NCBI RefSeq assembly: GCF_964204865.1
Contig: NC_135252.1
Span: 20,481,383-20,545,382, forward strand
Length of the DNA: 64,000 bases
Reading direction: 5' to 3'
Source of the DNA: Styela clava
Taxonomy: Eukaryota; Chordata; Ascidiacea; Stolidobranchia; Styelidae
In this document: piece after piece, positions 21,250 through 36,200 of the stretch
How the letters are laid out: every line of letters begins with the position of its first letter
How positions within the stretch are numbered: position 1 is the first letter of the stretch
Program-made: the position numbers and the translations under genes
The notes under the pieces: generated by a model
What the model saw: only the letters and a program-made list of their open reading frames with translations
What the model was told of the DNA's origin: nothing
The model's database searches: none

Positions 21250-24200
21250 GTACGTTTGACTGTACGCTCTACATTTGTCGCTTCAAAAATATGTGTACCT
21301 ATATGGAGGTAACTAATTTTGTTCGCTTACTTTACATCAAGTTGTGTGAGGGGACTGAAACCTATGGGCAGGGGGATATTCTCTTGGCTAACACAGACAT
21401 TCCTCGATCTTGTAAAGAAACCAAAATAAGGAAAATCGGAATGAAATTATGGCCTATCCCAAACGTGGTACACACACTACGGGTGTATCTTATATTTTAC
21501 GTTGCCTACTTTAGCATTGAGCAAGGCCTTGATATCTCACTTTCAAAAAACTAGCTTCTCGGGTTTGTGAATGAATATTTTCGATTTTCGTCTGTGTTAT
21601 GATAGCAACAGGATATATCTAGTTTAAACGGCGTTTGATGGCAGGCCCAGACCGACCAGTTAATCGACCAGTTAAACGACTAGTAAATTTAAACGACCAG
21701 TGTACGACTATAGTTGAATATACCGGCGACTAGTGTCACTTGTATCACATTTCTATAAACAATTTTTTGAAACCATATCGAATAAAAATTACCGAAAGTT
21801 ACGAGCAAAATATACGAACACTTTCATATTTATTTTGGTGGTGTTTTATACTTTGGGTTGAAACACTGTGTTTTAAAAAGAATTATGTTCAAGCCGCATC
21901 TTTGGGAATGGCATATCTATTTTGTAAAATCTCACTGAGCCGGTGGGCCAGTATTGGCCAAAGATATTCGTTTTCAGGATGTTACATTTTTATACGCTCT
22001 TCTTCAGTCAGTAGTTCCTTTTTTTCACCAAGCGGTAAATATACACCGTAAATACACAATGTAAACAAATCGAGAGAAAAGCGCTCGAAAAACGATCTTG
22101 TTATTGAGCTGCAACAGCTTAGTTTAATATTATTTTTCAAGCAGATAATATATATTATTAACTAGTTTTAGAAGATATGTCTCAAGTTCATTCAATGTTA
22201 AAAACCTTTTTGATTTATTTATATTTAAGTTAAGCTTCCAATTGGAAACTATGCATTCATCTAGTACTCACTGAATTCTATGACCGACCGAGTCAATTCA
22301 ATATGACAGAGCCGAGGTCAAGCTCATCAAACATTTGCACTTGTCTTGTTCAATACAAAGGTTAAACCCCAAAACAATACGTTAATAACAGTAGCTCCCA
22401 ACATATATGGCGGGGTATACAGAAAATTGTATGGGAGAAAGGCGCTGTATAAAACAATTATTTAAATGATAAAATTGCAGGCTGTGGACAGGGAAATTAC
22501 AATGAAAGAAGAACACAAAATAAACAAGAATTACGGGATTTTCAAGAATACATTCGTTCCGTTCAAGAGCATGAAATATTTCAGCAACATGAAAGCTATT
22601 TAACACCTGATGACAAAAGAGAAATTATAAATAAATGTTGTGATGTGATCCAATTTCTCACTGAAATATCAGTAAGTTATCAACATTATTAATATTGTAC
22701 AGGTTTATTTAACTTTGACTTATGTTCAGAGCAAATCTGTATACCTCCTTTGAAAAGATTGGATTCATTCTTTCATTTGTACAGTATATTAACATATAGA
22801 TTATAGATTATTTACAAATACTGCTTTTTATATCTTAATTACTAACTATCTATCCGTTGCATTCTGTCAGAGTTATACTAATAGTATTGGATATATAGCA
22901 TTTTTAGATAAAGATCGTGGTGAATATACGAAACACTCGCTAATTTTATTTTCAATATCTTTAAATTCAATTTTACATGAAACATTCTTTACTTATAAAA
23001 GCTAATAATTATCTCATAGAATATCTTATATTTTCAGGAAAATTTCAACATTAAGCAATTACAGGCCAAAAGACTCGGATTTGAAGACTTTGTTTGTAGC
23101 GTACTACACAGATTACAACACAGAGCTCAGGTAACAATATTTAAATTTTAACAATTTGTTATAGATTGTATAACTCCTTGTTTATTTAGCCAACAAAAAC
23201 CCATGTTTTGCCAAGCGTAGAAAAATGTGAGTTAAGATTAAACTTTAGTCATATTAACTAATTTTTTACAGTAATTCTGAAAGAATGGTATTTACACAAG
23301 CGTGATTGCGCGGATCGTACTGTTGACTTACCTTTAGATCTTATGTAATTAATCTAATGCCATAAAAATGAATATGGGACTATATTTAATTACCGTTTAT
23401 CTACTGGGCATCATTCACAAAAAGGATTCAGACATAAGTTTAAATAGTTTATTATTTTAAATTACGAATATTGAGAAAAAAAATTATTGTCTAAATATAA
23501 CAGCTTGTAGGTGACAGAGAACAAGAAAATAAGCGCAATGAAGCTATTCAAAGTTTTCAGAAGTACATTCGTTCAGTTCAAACTTACGAAATATTTAAGA
23601 TATTAAAATCGTTATTGACACCTGATAACAAAGATGAGGTCAACAAAAGATGTCACGAATTAGACAAAATGCTCAGTGACAACCTGGTAGAGTATTTATT
23701 ACTTGGATACAATTTTAAATCAAACAGATATACTGTTTTTACGTATCGAACGTATCGAATTTTGGAAATAAATTAGGTCACAATTATTTGCTTTCTTTCA
23801 TCGTTATTATATCCTTAGTACAGTCAATCAAAAAACATGATTATATATGTTCATGTTGTATAATTCAAGTATAATAAAACTAGTTTACATACAGAGAGAG
23901 CTCGATATTAAAGATATTGAGTCCGAAAGACGAGAACTCGATGATTTTATCAAGATTCTCATGCACAGTTTACAAAGTAAAGATCAGGTAATATATTCAA
24001 AAAAACGTACATTGACATTATGTCTAACGAAAAAAAATATAAATCAAACATTTTTCTGGGTTATTGATATGCAGTCTATTGTGGTGGAGTTTAAATACCA
24101 GATTTTATTGACGAAAAATTAGACGTTGGATAACCCAGTAAAAATTTATGCCGGCAGATAGCTGGGAATTTTAAATAAATTTTGTTTCAACATGAGAGAA

Positions 24201-27200
24201 GAATCATGAACCCGAAGCCGGAGGTGGAGTCAGCTGCTGAATATTGATATTTAAACATTGCTCTTAAAGTATTATCAGGAAGAGAAAGGAAGGCAAGAAC
24301 AAGAGCTACGAGTTGTAATTCAAAGTTTTCGTAACTACGTTCGTTCTGTCCAACAACATGAAGTATTCAAACAGTATGAAAGGTTTATATCTCCAGAAGA
24401 TCGAAACAAAATTAATAGAAAATGTGTTGCATTGGAGAAATTTCTAAATGACAAGGTCGTAAGTTTATTGCGTTATAAATCACTTACCAACTTGATCATG
24501 CCTCAAAATTGGGGACTCCCGTAGTGTGTGTACCAGATCACGGGTAGGCCATAATTTTATTTCGATTTTCCATATTTTAGCTCTATTACACGTTTGAGGA
24601 CTGTCTGTGTTAGACAAGAGAATATGCCTCCTACCCATAGGTTTCAATCTCTTTACACAACATGGTGTAAAGTAGGCGAACAAAATTAGTTATCTTCATA
24701 TTGGTACATACACTTCTGGGACGCCCAAAATTGTTCAGTAGATTTATTAATTTGTATTCTTATTGTTATCTACAGAAAGATTTCAAACTCCAACGGATAC
24801 ATAAAAAACAATCAAAACTCGAAAGTTTTGTTAATGATATGTTGAAAGGTCTGCAATATCAATCCCAGGTAAATTTTATGCTATTCATGCGAAATTTTTA
24901 AGTTTTGTCTAAACATTTAGTTAGTTTGTTATTAGAATAATTTTCATTTTGAGCAAATATTTTATTTATAAGTAACGTTTCGACATTTAGTATAGGCTTT
25001 TCGTTGATTGTTGCTTGGTTCTAAGTGTTATAAATACCCTCATGACCGTACCGTCTAACCACAACTTCGAAATAAATTCCCGAGTAATCATGCGGGACAA
25101 AAACTAGGATATTTACATCTTTATTTGACCAGTTTACTTTCGTTTACTGGTTGAAAACCTGAATGAAGATTCTAAGATTTACTATTAATCTTTGATTACA
25201 TTTATAAACCAATAAACATTATTATATTATTGACACAGATCGCAGAACTAGGAATGGAGAGAAAAGAAGAACAGGAACAACATAAAGCAATTAGGGAATT
25301 TGAGCAATATGTTCATTCAGTTGAAACGCATTCTATATTCGGAGATTATCAAACGTTTTTGTCACCTGATGAAAAAGAAGCTATCAGAGTTGAATGCATC
25401 AGATCGAAGGAATTTCTTAGTTCAAATTCTGTGAGTTCGATTGTATAATTTAAAATTTTCCTCAGTTGGTTACATCTAATTCGGTAAAACGAACTATCTG
25501 GATTAAATATTCAAACTCGGTTCTCAAGCTTTATTACAATGTTTATCTTTAGGTAATTATAAAAGTAAAATCTACCCCTATGTTATGTATACCGTCTATT
25601 TTTAGTGTGCTGTGATTGATCATCTGTGGAACATAATAAACATAAATTGCGTAAAAGAGTACTTTGCGATCTTCTATGTGGCCAACAGTAAATTTTACCA
25701 GTACTTTCTCGCTTGCAAAATTTACCCTCAATGTTGTTAAAATTTACCTCAGATGGAAGACCCCCTAGACTCAATTTAAATTTTAATTTTTCGTGGAGAA
25801 ATGGATATTTGATAAACGTTTCTATTGCTAGGAAAAGCTTGACACCAAAAAAATACAGATCGAGAAAGAAAAATTTGCAAAGAACGTTGAAAGTGTTTTG
25901 GAGATACTACGACAGGCAAGTGCACTCAAATCGATGTTTTTCACAAATCCTAAACCTATAAACTTTCTGGAATTTTTATTTGCATTTTCTTATGGTCTTG
26001 ACATAATTGAAGGTCTCATCAGTGGCCATTCAAAGGAACAACTGAACATGGTTCAGTTAAGTAAAAATCAGCATGAATGAAATTACAAGGCATCGAAAAT
26101 TTATTCATCCGATTTTTTCATGCAAGTAATTTTCTGAAGCATGACTTTAATTGAACAGTAAAAAAAGTACGTACTTGTTATTTTGTAAATTATTTTGAAA
26201 TCGACAGCTAGCAAAACTAGAGAAGCGAAGGGAACAAAAGCTAAACGAAGCGATGAAGAATTTTCAGCAGCATATTCAATCAGTTCAAAATCTTGAAGTA
26301 TTTGCTGAATATGAAAAGTTTTTGTCGTTTGATGACAAAAAGGATGTCGATGATAAGTGTTTCGAATTAAACAAATTTTTGAGCACAAATCCGGCAAGTT
26401 TTACTAAAACTTTTATTTTATTTCATATAAAAATACTTTATTATACATTTTAAAGCAAACATCCTTATCTTGGTTAACTGATATAAAAATTTATTAATAT
26501 TGTTTCAATAACATATTATATATCAAAGCTATATTGCTTACCTTAAAATAACTATGAAAAGAAAAAGTAAGATTAGAAACCAACTACAAATTGAATATCT
26601 AAGTTAGGAAAATAAAATATTGCATTTTCATTTATCTATCAACCCACCTTATCATAGAATGTTATTATCCAAGCTATATTAAAAATATTGAAGTACTTAC
26701 ATAGAGGAAAAGTGAAATACAATTTGGAAATCATTTTAGGAAGACCTTGACATTAACCACGTGAAAGAGAAAAGATTGGAATTTGAAAAATTTGTTGCAA
26801 GTATGTTGAAATCTCTGAAGCAAAGACATGGGGTAAATAAAACTCTTACTGAATTTTGTGATAGAATTTTAGAACGATCAGATGTAGTAGTGGTCTATTT
26901 AGGCAGCACATAACTGTCTTCTCGTTACTTATCGATTTTAATCGGTAAATATGTTGATAGATATTTGTCTGTTTGTCTGTCTGTTAGATGCACGCGATAT
27001 CTCACGAAAGCGAGATTGAATCTGCTCCAGATTTTGCATGTGCATTCATCATATGTCGGACCAGAAGCCTATTGATTTTTGACGAATTATGTCGTATAAT
27101 TAGCGAATTATTAATTAATTAGTGATGGAACACAAGGTGTCACTATGGAGTAAGAGCGCTATTTTGGGGATCCCCTAACTTTCGATCGATAAGTCTTCGG

Positions 27201-30200
27201 TCTCTGACCAATATTCTCGTTCATCTATAATTATGTTTTATCGGACCTGTATATACTGTGTATTGCAATATCACATTGAAAATATATTGCTCATATATGT
27301 CCTATTTTGCATTTGAAAAAAATCAACGAAATAATAGTTATCGAGTGACCCGCCTCCTTCAAAAAACAGAAATCATACCTTTTTTAATTACTTTTACGAA
27401 AATGGAAGAAAATTCATTTAATAATATATATAGAACATGAACTTTTGTTTGTACAAAAATAGAATATGTTCTATTTTGGTCACCCTCTAAAATGAATTTT
27501 TGGGCAAGTTTTGGACAAGTTTTCAAATCATTCATTTTGACATACGAATTTGCTAAAATTTAACTGAACATTAGTCGTTTTAGTTTGGCATACATTACAA
27601 GAAAGAAAGGGGCTAGCTGGTAACCTGAGCTTCATTTTACAGATTCTTTAAACATTTAGGTTTTTCAGGGTTGTAAGATTTTAGGATTGTCAAAAATCAT
27701 ATTATCTAGTTTTAACATATTATTTTGTTTTCTAAAATTTCACAGAAAGTAAAACTAGAGGAGAGAATGAAACAGCAGCTTAACCAAGCAATCCAGAAGT
27801 TCGAGCATTATATCCATTCAGTCAAAGAACTTTCTGTATTCAAGCCGTATGGAATATATTTATTACAAGGTGACAAAGACCTAATTAATGGAAGATGCAA
27901 GGAAATGAATACATTTCTCAACTCGGTAAGATTTCTTTGAATTATGTATACATGTAAACATGTATTATACATTTTCGAAAAACAAAATTTTCGTGGTTGA
28001 TGAAATAATCTCATTTGTCTTGTTGAGATTTGGCTTTAGCCTACAAGTCAAAGTTCAAACAGAGATATCATTCTTTACAGCGATTTATTCAACACATAGT
28101 CATGATATATGATCCAGCTCACTCCTATAACATAAAAGTTTGCTAATAAGCTAAAACTGAAAGTTTTGTCCCCAACTCTTAGAGTTACCGGTACGTCTCT
28201 TTTGTTTAACCCTTTTCTTTTGTCGGAAACAAGTCACGGCCCCAGTTAGAAACAAAACGACCCTGGCTACTGCTGTCAACCCTGTGCTTGACTGCTAAAG
28301 TGAGAAATTTATTATCATTGTCAGAAATGTAATTGAAATATTCTTTTTAGAAAAACCTCAACATGAAACGGATAGAAGACAAGACAGCAGAATTTGGAGT
28401 CTTCGTTAATCGTGTATGGATGGTCTTAAACACAAAGCTCAGGTAAGTGTATGTTGCTGCATTATGGGAGAGGCATACGTGTCTCACATCGGATTGAATT
28501 TAAGGTTTGCCAAACAAAAGTCAACAGTGTCTATCTGGCAGTTAGGAGGCACAAAATGGAATTATGGAACGTTTTTCAAAATCGTTGTTGTTGTTCTTGG
28601 CGTTGGCGATAACAAAAAAAAAATTCTTTGCATTCAATTGACCAATCAATTTTATTACATGAAGATAGAAAACGGCGCGACATAGTTTTTTTCTAATATT
28701 GCTAATAAAGTAATTCATGATCTTAAACATGCAACTATATTGTAAAATAAAGCTTGATGAACAGAAGAGAAAATATGAAGAACAGAAAAAAATTGAAGAG
28801 ATTCAAGATTTCCAGAAGTTTATTGAGTCAGTGCAAAGTTATGCAGAATTCCAGAAGTATGAGGAGTTTTTATCTGACAATGACAAAAAAGAAATCGATG
28901 ATAAATGCATTGAGTCGGAGGAATTTCTTAAAAAAAAACAGGTCAGTTAATCATTTGAAATTTGCAATATTAAGGTAAAAATGGATTCTGTATATATATA
29001 TATATATACCTCGTTAGTACATATCCTATCAGTAATTTTTTATTTTTCCGCTTTGAGCTTATTTCAAATATACTGAGTAAATACTGATAGGATATAAAAA
29101 AAACTGACAGTGTAAGTCTTACTTACGTAATAATTAGGTAAGAGCGTTAGTTAAAAAATGAGCCGACTGTTTATAGGCAAGTTTCATTATCAACAAATTT
29201 TTGTTTAATCATTACATCCAGCTACGTTAGTTCTTTTCTAATAAAATATCTTCAGTCTTGATGTATTGAAGTGATTTATTAAAATTAACAGAAAAAGCTT
29301 GATTGAAACTCATAGATACATATGACTTTCTGGCCATTTCTTTTATTTATTGAAAATTCATCCTAATTCTCTAACAATACATCCCAGATCCAAGTGAGCA
29401 CACGAATTTTTTAAACCACATAAAATAACCTTTTTACAGCTTGAAAAGCAGAAGAAAATGAAACAAGAACAGAAAAGACTTGAAGTGATTCGAGATTTCG
29501 ATCAATATATCAATTCAGTACAAGATCACACAGTATTTCAGAAATATGAGAAGTTTTTATCTCATAATGACAAGGAAGAAATAAATGTCAAATGTCTTGA
29601 AGCGAAAGAATTTCTCAGGAAACATCAGGCTAGTTTTTTGAACTATCAATATTAAAAAGCATCAAATAAATTTAAATTTTCCCATTTAGCAATCTTTTCA
29701 AACTTGTTTTGACTGCTACATATTAGTATTTCTGTCACTAGTATAAAGCTATATACGTTCACCTCGTTAGTACATTTTCTATCAGTACTCTCATTCCGTT
29801 TCGGGTCTTGCCTTAAGTTTATTAAAACATAAAAAACTGTTTAACTGAGAGTAACTATTATTTACATAATAATTAGGTGAACTGTGTGAGCGCTTGGTTA
29901 AAAATGGACCGACTGTTTAAAGGCATGTCCCAATACATGTTTATTTAGTCAATCCATGCAGTTACGTCAGTTTTTTTGTATTAAAATGTCGGCGATCTTG
30001 AAGTATTGACGTAATCATTTACAGGGAAATCTTGATACCAAACAAATAAACGAAAAAAGATCTGAATTTGAAGATTTTGTCAAAAGTCTGAAGGACGGCC
30101 TAGAACAAAAATATAAGGTAACGCGTTTTTTTTAAGATAATATAGACCCTTTATATTTTCCCGAAACAGTAGTAGAAATGGATTCAAACCCAAATGAGAT

Positions 30201-33200
30201 ACAAATGACCTGTCGGTTTATTCCATATATTTCATACGAATTCATTTGAAAATTTATCAAAATTAATACTAAGGAAACAACGAAGATTATTAATAAATAT
30301 GATTTAATACTTCAATTTTATCCTCTAAATGTCATTCTACATGCAAAATTATATTTATTTTCGATTACTGAGGCAACTTAATCGATATGATCTGTGATCG
30401 AACCAATTCAAAGTTTAGTTTAATATTTTCTATTTCAACCATAATTAATATAATAAATTGATTGCTATATTTGTAATATCTGTATACTTCAAATGCGCGC
30501 AATCTCCTACCTTGCCTCGTTCTCGATATTCTTGTAACATTGAAAATATTTCTGGAACAAAATTTAACAAACAAGTTGAATAAAATATAAAGTCTACTCT
30601 ACTAAACTTGAGGTACAAACTGAATAATTACAATTTATTATAATGATTACAAAAACACAATTTACAGGCCCATCACCTAGAAAAGCAAAGGAAGAGAGAA
30701 AACGAGAGAGACGAAGCGATTGGGAATTTTCAGCAGTTTATTCAATCAGTTTATGCATTGGAAGAGTTTGCTGGATACAGGAAGTTTTTATCACCTGATG
30801 ACAAAAAAGATGTTGATAATAAGTGTATCGAAATGAACACATTTTTGAGCACAAATCCGGTCTAAGTCTTCTAAAAACCTTTCTTTTCATTAAAACTAAA
30901 TAGGTAAATATTTCAATTTACATATTTAAAGGGAACATTCTTATCTTCATTATTTAATATATAACAAGGTCTGTAATGCAATAACTATGTTTATAGCTTA
31001 TGAAAACTACACATGTATTAACCTAATCATTTACAATAACAGGAGACTCTCGATATCCAACAAATACAAGACAAAAGAAATGAATTTGCTGATTTTGTTA
31101 AAAGTTTGAAGGACAGTCTAAAACAAAAATATAAGGTATATGGGTATATTACATATAGATATAAGGTCTCGGTTTTCAAGTACATAGAATACTAAAATAA
31201 TTATGAATTATATAATGTAAGATTAATATGATCTGTGAAGCAGCATTTCTGAATGAAAAGCTTCTACAAGACGTTCAAATAAATATGGTGTAATTCATAC
31301 ACAAATAATGGTTTCCAAAAATATTATAAAATATTATAGTAAATATAAATTTAACAGGTCTATAAAGAAAAGCAACAAGAAAAACAAAACGAACTAAACA
31401 AGGCAATCATGAATTTTCAACAGTATATTCAATCAGTTCAAACATTTGAAGCATTTGCTGAATTTGAAAAGTTTTTGTCGTCAGAGGAAAAACAGGATGT
31501 CAATGATAGGTGTTTGAGAATAAACACATTTTTGATAACAAATCGGGTAAGTTTTAAGAAAATTTAAGTTATATCATTAAATTTGAATTGGAAATATGTT
31601 AATTTACATATTTACAACAACAATCTTATCTATTAATTAATACATAGCATACATTGTAATGCAAGTCATACGTTTTTTAAATGTTTTTTATTATTATTGT
31701 TTTGATAACATCATTGCTTATTAAAGTTATATTACTTAGTTTGGAATATCTATCAAAAATAAGATTAGGAATAAACTACAAATTGAATATTTAATCTCGG
31801 AAAATAAAACGGTGCTCCAGCAGTATGTGAATCAAGATGGCGGATACCGGAACGTAGTATGTGTACCAGGTCAGGGTTAGGCCATAATATTATTCCAACT
31901 TTCTTTATTTTAGTTCTATTACAAGTTCGGGGACTAGCCAAGTGACTCCTGTAATATTTGTATCTGAAATGGTGGCCTAACCCTGACCTGGTACACATAC
32001 TACGTTCCGGCGTTCTCGACCGTTTTCACATACTACGCGAGTACGAATGTAACTATAAATTGTACATTTTTATAAAAAACAACCAAATGTCTTCATTGAT
32101 TAATATATTTACAAACGAAAATCAGATTAAAAATTGAAAATGAAAATTATTCTAGGAAAGCCTTGACATCAACCAAGTGAAGGAAAAAAGATTAAAATTT
32201 GAAAATTTTGTTGCAAGTATGTTGAAATCTCTGAAGCAAAAATCTCAGGTAAAAATCTTATTTATTACATTAGGTGATCGAATTTCTATCACGATTAGAT
32301 GCATTATAGACGATTTGAGCTGCACATATATGGCTTTTCTTCCATCTATGATCTTGTCTTATTGGATAGGAACAGGAATGCTACACCGAGAATAAAACAT
32401 TTAATTTGCAGCCCATGTATATTCTACTTTGCATTTGAAACAATAAATAAATAGATCAAGTCAATAAATATTTATAATTGCATTTTTCTCGCTGAAACGT
32501 CAGAAATCTTGCAATTTTGGGTTTCTTTCTATTACCTCGGCGGAGAAATAATTGTTCTGGTCTAACAATATTCATTCTTATTGGCTCGTGAACATTGTGA
32601 CAAAAAAGGAAAGAGAAAAAGAACAGAAGAAAAACGAGGTTATTCAAAATTTCCTGCTGTATATTCGATCAGTTGAATCGCACGCGGAATTCAAAGATTT
32701 TGCTGAGTTCCTAACTTCTGATGATAAAGCAGAAATCAATGCAAAATGTCTTGCAATGAAGGAAGTACTTAGCAACAACCAGGTACATACGGATTCGGAT
32801 CACGACACATTTGCAACATCGTTTATTATTTAACCGAATTAATTAAAGACATCTTAATATTGATTACAAGTGGCGTCGCTTTGGGACACTTTTGTCACTC
32901 CTGCCCTACTTGCCCCAATTGTCTCCGTTATATTCCATGACTCTTCCATACTTGCCATACTCGCTCCACTATTACCACTGATCACCACGTCATGTAATAT
33001 TATCAACGTTCCAGTTGTGAGTGTTCAACTTGCACCATTCACCTTGGCCAACTTGTACCTTTTGCTTTTTTACCTTGGCGTGGGACGAGTGTACTAATCA
33101 ATGTTCTTTATACTTTTAGCTAGGGTACTTGGTTCCCTTTAGCTAGGGAACTTGGTTTTACCAAACTTTCACTAAAATACATTGGTTGGCGGTGTATATC

Positions 33201-36200
33201 TTGTCTATTACAATGCACAGATGCAAATTGCAATCCCTTTTCACTGAAACTGAAAAAAAAATAGTTCAAGTTCAGATGTATAATATTAAAATGATCTGTT
33301 TTCAGGAAAAGCTTAGCGTAGAACAAATTCAGGATGTCAAAATAGAATTTGAAGACTTTGTGGCTGATATAGTAAAGAAACTCAAAGATAGAGAGCAGGT
33401 GAATGAATTAAATATAATATGGAAAAGTACCCACAGAAAGGCGGAATTTGCCCTTCATACTTCATCAAGGTAACATTTTAATAAGCGTCCAATATTATGT
33501 CATCATTGTGTATATAATGTTTCGTTACAATTGAGCGCTACCAGACACAAAAATGACAACACAAAGTTGATGATATTTTTACATATTGAAGATTTCTCCA
33601 CTTTTTAAAAATATTTTCTGATTCTGATTTATTTATTCACAAACAACTTTGTACTTAATTGTTATACAAGTTTCCATATATATCATATTGCTATTTTTCC
33701 GTTGTTAGTCTCGTTGCTGGATGTTTGTTTGATGTTGTTGGAAATTTTTTTCCATTGTTAAAACAATCGATTTTAATTTTTTAATAGTTGAAGATGAAAA
33801 AGTCGCTAGACGGCCATTAGGGTGCAAATACAGTGCCGAAAAGAATAAAAAAATGGCGTGTTAGTTTGAAACTCTATTGCTTCAAAACCATATTATCCTT
33901 AACAGGAGGATCAAAAACAAAAGCTGAAAGAAGCAATTCAGAATTTCCAGGCGTACATTCAGTCCGTTCAAGAGCTCGAAGAATTTGCTCAATATGAAAC
34001 ATATCTAACGTCTATTGATATAAATGGAATCAAGGCTAAATGTCTCAAATTACAAACATCCATCAACGAGAATATTGTAAGTTGTGCTTAAATATGAAAT
34101 ATGGAAAACAAAATATGAATAATAAAATTAATTGACTTGCAAGTTCGACAAGTGCCGCATTTAGTATCTTCTGTGGAATTTGCAACAACGTAGCTTTTTT
34201 CCTAGTCATTCTGACTTGAAATTTACTCGGAAAATGTGCCTCGGTAACTGTCTGGCTTCTGTTGGTTTTGATATTCTAGTCGCTCGTAGATGAGACAGCC
34301 CGTGCTTAGGGTAACTTCCCGCGAAAGTAAGAAAGACGGCGTCTTCCTAATGCTTCTATAACAAAAGAAGTGTTTTAAGTTTTTGTCACTACTAAACATA
34401 AGAGTTGAATATTTTTCACGGTAATACGATATACAAGTAATAATTTTATCTCCAGGGAAACCTTCATTTCAAACAAATCGAAGACAAAAGAGCTGAATTT
34501 GAAAGTTTCATTCAAAGTATTGTGACAAAACTGCAAAGCAAAGCTCAGGTAATCATTTCAATACGATTTACATCATGTTAGATTACAGCGTTTCCCAACC
34601 TTTTTTGGTCGCGGACTATTTTCTCACCGACGAAAACCTTTGCGGACTCAACGTGCTTTTATTGCAACCGGACTCTGTGTGAAGAAGTAATCAAACCAAA
34701 CACAACAGAATTTTAACGAATTTCAAATTCGGAAATTCGCCGCAATCAGGCGTTTGTTAAAAGAGCCGACTTTTTTTAGTGTATAAATGGCCTTTTCTGT
34801 CGCACAATATTCAATTCATGACAACGACGAGAATTTAGAAGGTCTCTCTATTTTTAATTTAATTGTGTTCGTGGTCACTCGCGGTTGCGTCGACTTGTGA
34901 TAAGATGAACGCATTACTTTTTTAAAATGCGACGGCAATCTGTGAACATAATAATGTGAGAATATATTGCCCGATTATAATTAGTTTTGATACATATTTT
35001 TTTGCGATCTTGCAAATTTGTTGTCGCCGTTAGAAAAATCCTACTATCTGCTATAAATTTACAGAAAGTACAACTTGATTTGTAACTTATTAAAAATATA
35101 ATTAAAGTATATCAGTAGATCGAGAAAAAAAAATTTCATCACATTGCTTTAATATTAATTTAATTGTGATCATTTTATTTTAATCTGCGGTTGTGTTGAC
35201 GAAATAAAAGCAACACTACTCAAAAATTATCATGACAATCCGTGAGCACAAAAATGCGTGGTGAAGTGCCCGAATATATTTTGTTTTGATTCGCATTTTT
35301 GTGAATTCGACAAATCTGAGCTATTCGTACAACACTAATGGCGCTCCAGTACTGTACGTACCAATGTGAAGGCAGTAAAGCAAAGAATCCTAAGGGAAAA
35401 TGCTCTGATACGTATACTACGGTAGCACTCGAAATTTTGCGATTTGCAATGTCTAAAAAGCGTTTTTAATCGGTCGCGGACCATCATAAAACAAAACTTA
35501 TGGTGTTCTCCGTTTTATTTTTTAGTATTTTGTTTTGCCGCTTTTCAATTTAGAATAATTAGGTTGCCACCATTGACACCTGCCAAATTTTCAAATAGTA
35601 AATTGCTATTCTAATAGTTGAATATTCGAATAAATGCGTATCCCTATACTCAGTATCCAGTAATTATTGACACGATTAATGTTATGTGAATAAACTTGCT
35701 TTTTATGTTTTATGTAAATTCTAACGTAAATCGTAACTTGGCTGATGGTTAAGTTTCGCAAAAACGTTTGGGGCCGCAGTGAATTTCTGGCTTGTTGCGG
35801 ACTCATTCAAACGCTCCGCGGACTCAGTTGACACCGCGGACTCGGGTTGAGAAACAATGTGTTAGCATGATTCAATATCGATTTATATATCTAAGTTTTG
35901 TTTATACTATAATAATTATATCATATAAAAAATATATTAAAAAAAATGTATTTCCTAAAAGATTATTTTCAAAGTTCATGGTCAATTACCTCATAATAAG
36001 ATTTGCTCGGATTTTCTAGATGTGAAACCATGCATATATACTTTTTAAATTCATCTAATCGTTCATTCATTCTTGTTCTAATTTATCTCTTTTTGCTTCC
36101 TCCCATGCGTGTGATCCACTCACACAAATATAGGAGTTGTCTAACTGTTATGTTTCACAAAATAATATTCCATTTACGAGAAAACCAGCTGAATATTATT

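Noticed and set aside
32870..33097. 75-codon hydrophobic frame in a gene 2 intron
   Set aside because: Lies wholly between A exon 32609 and B exon 33306. Its hydrophobicity comes from T/C-rich intron sequence.
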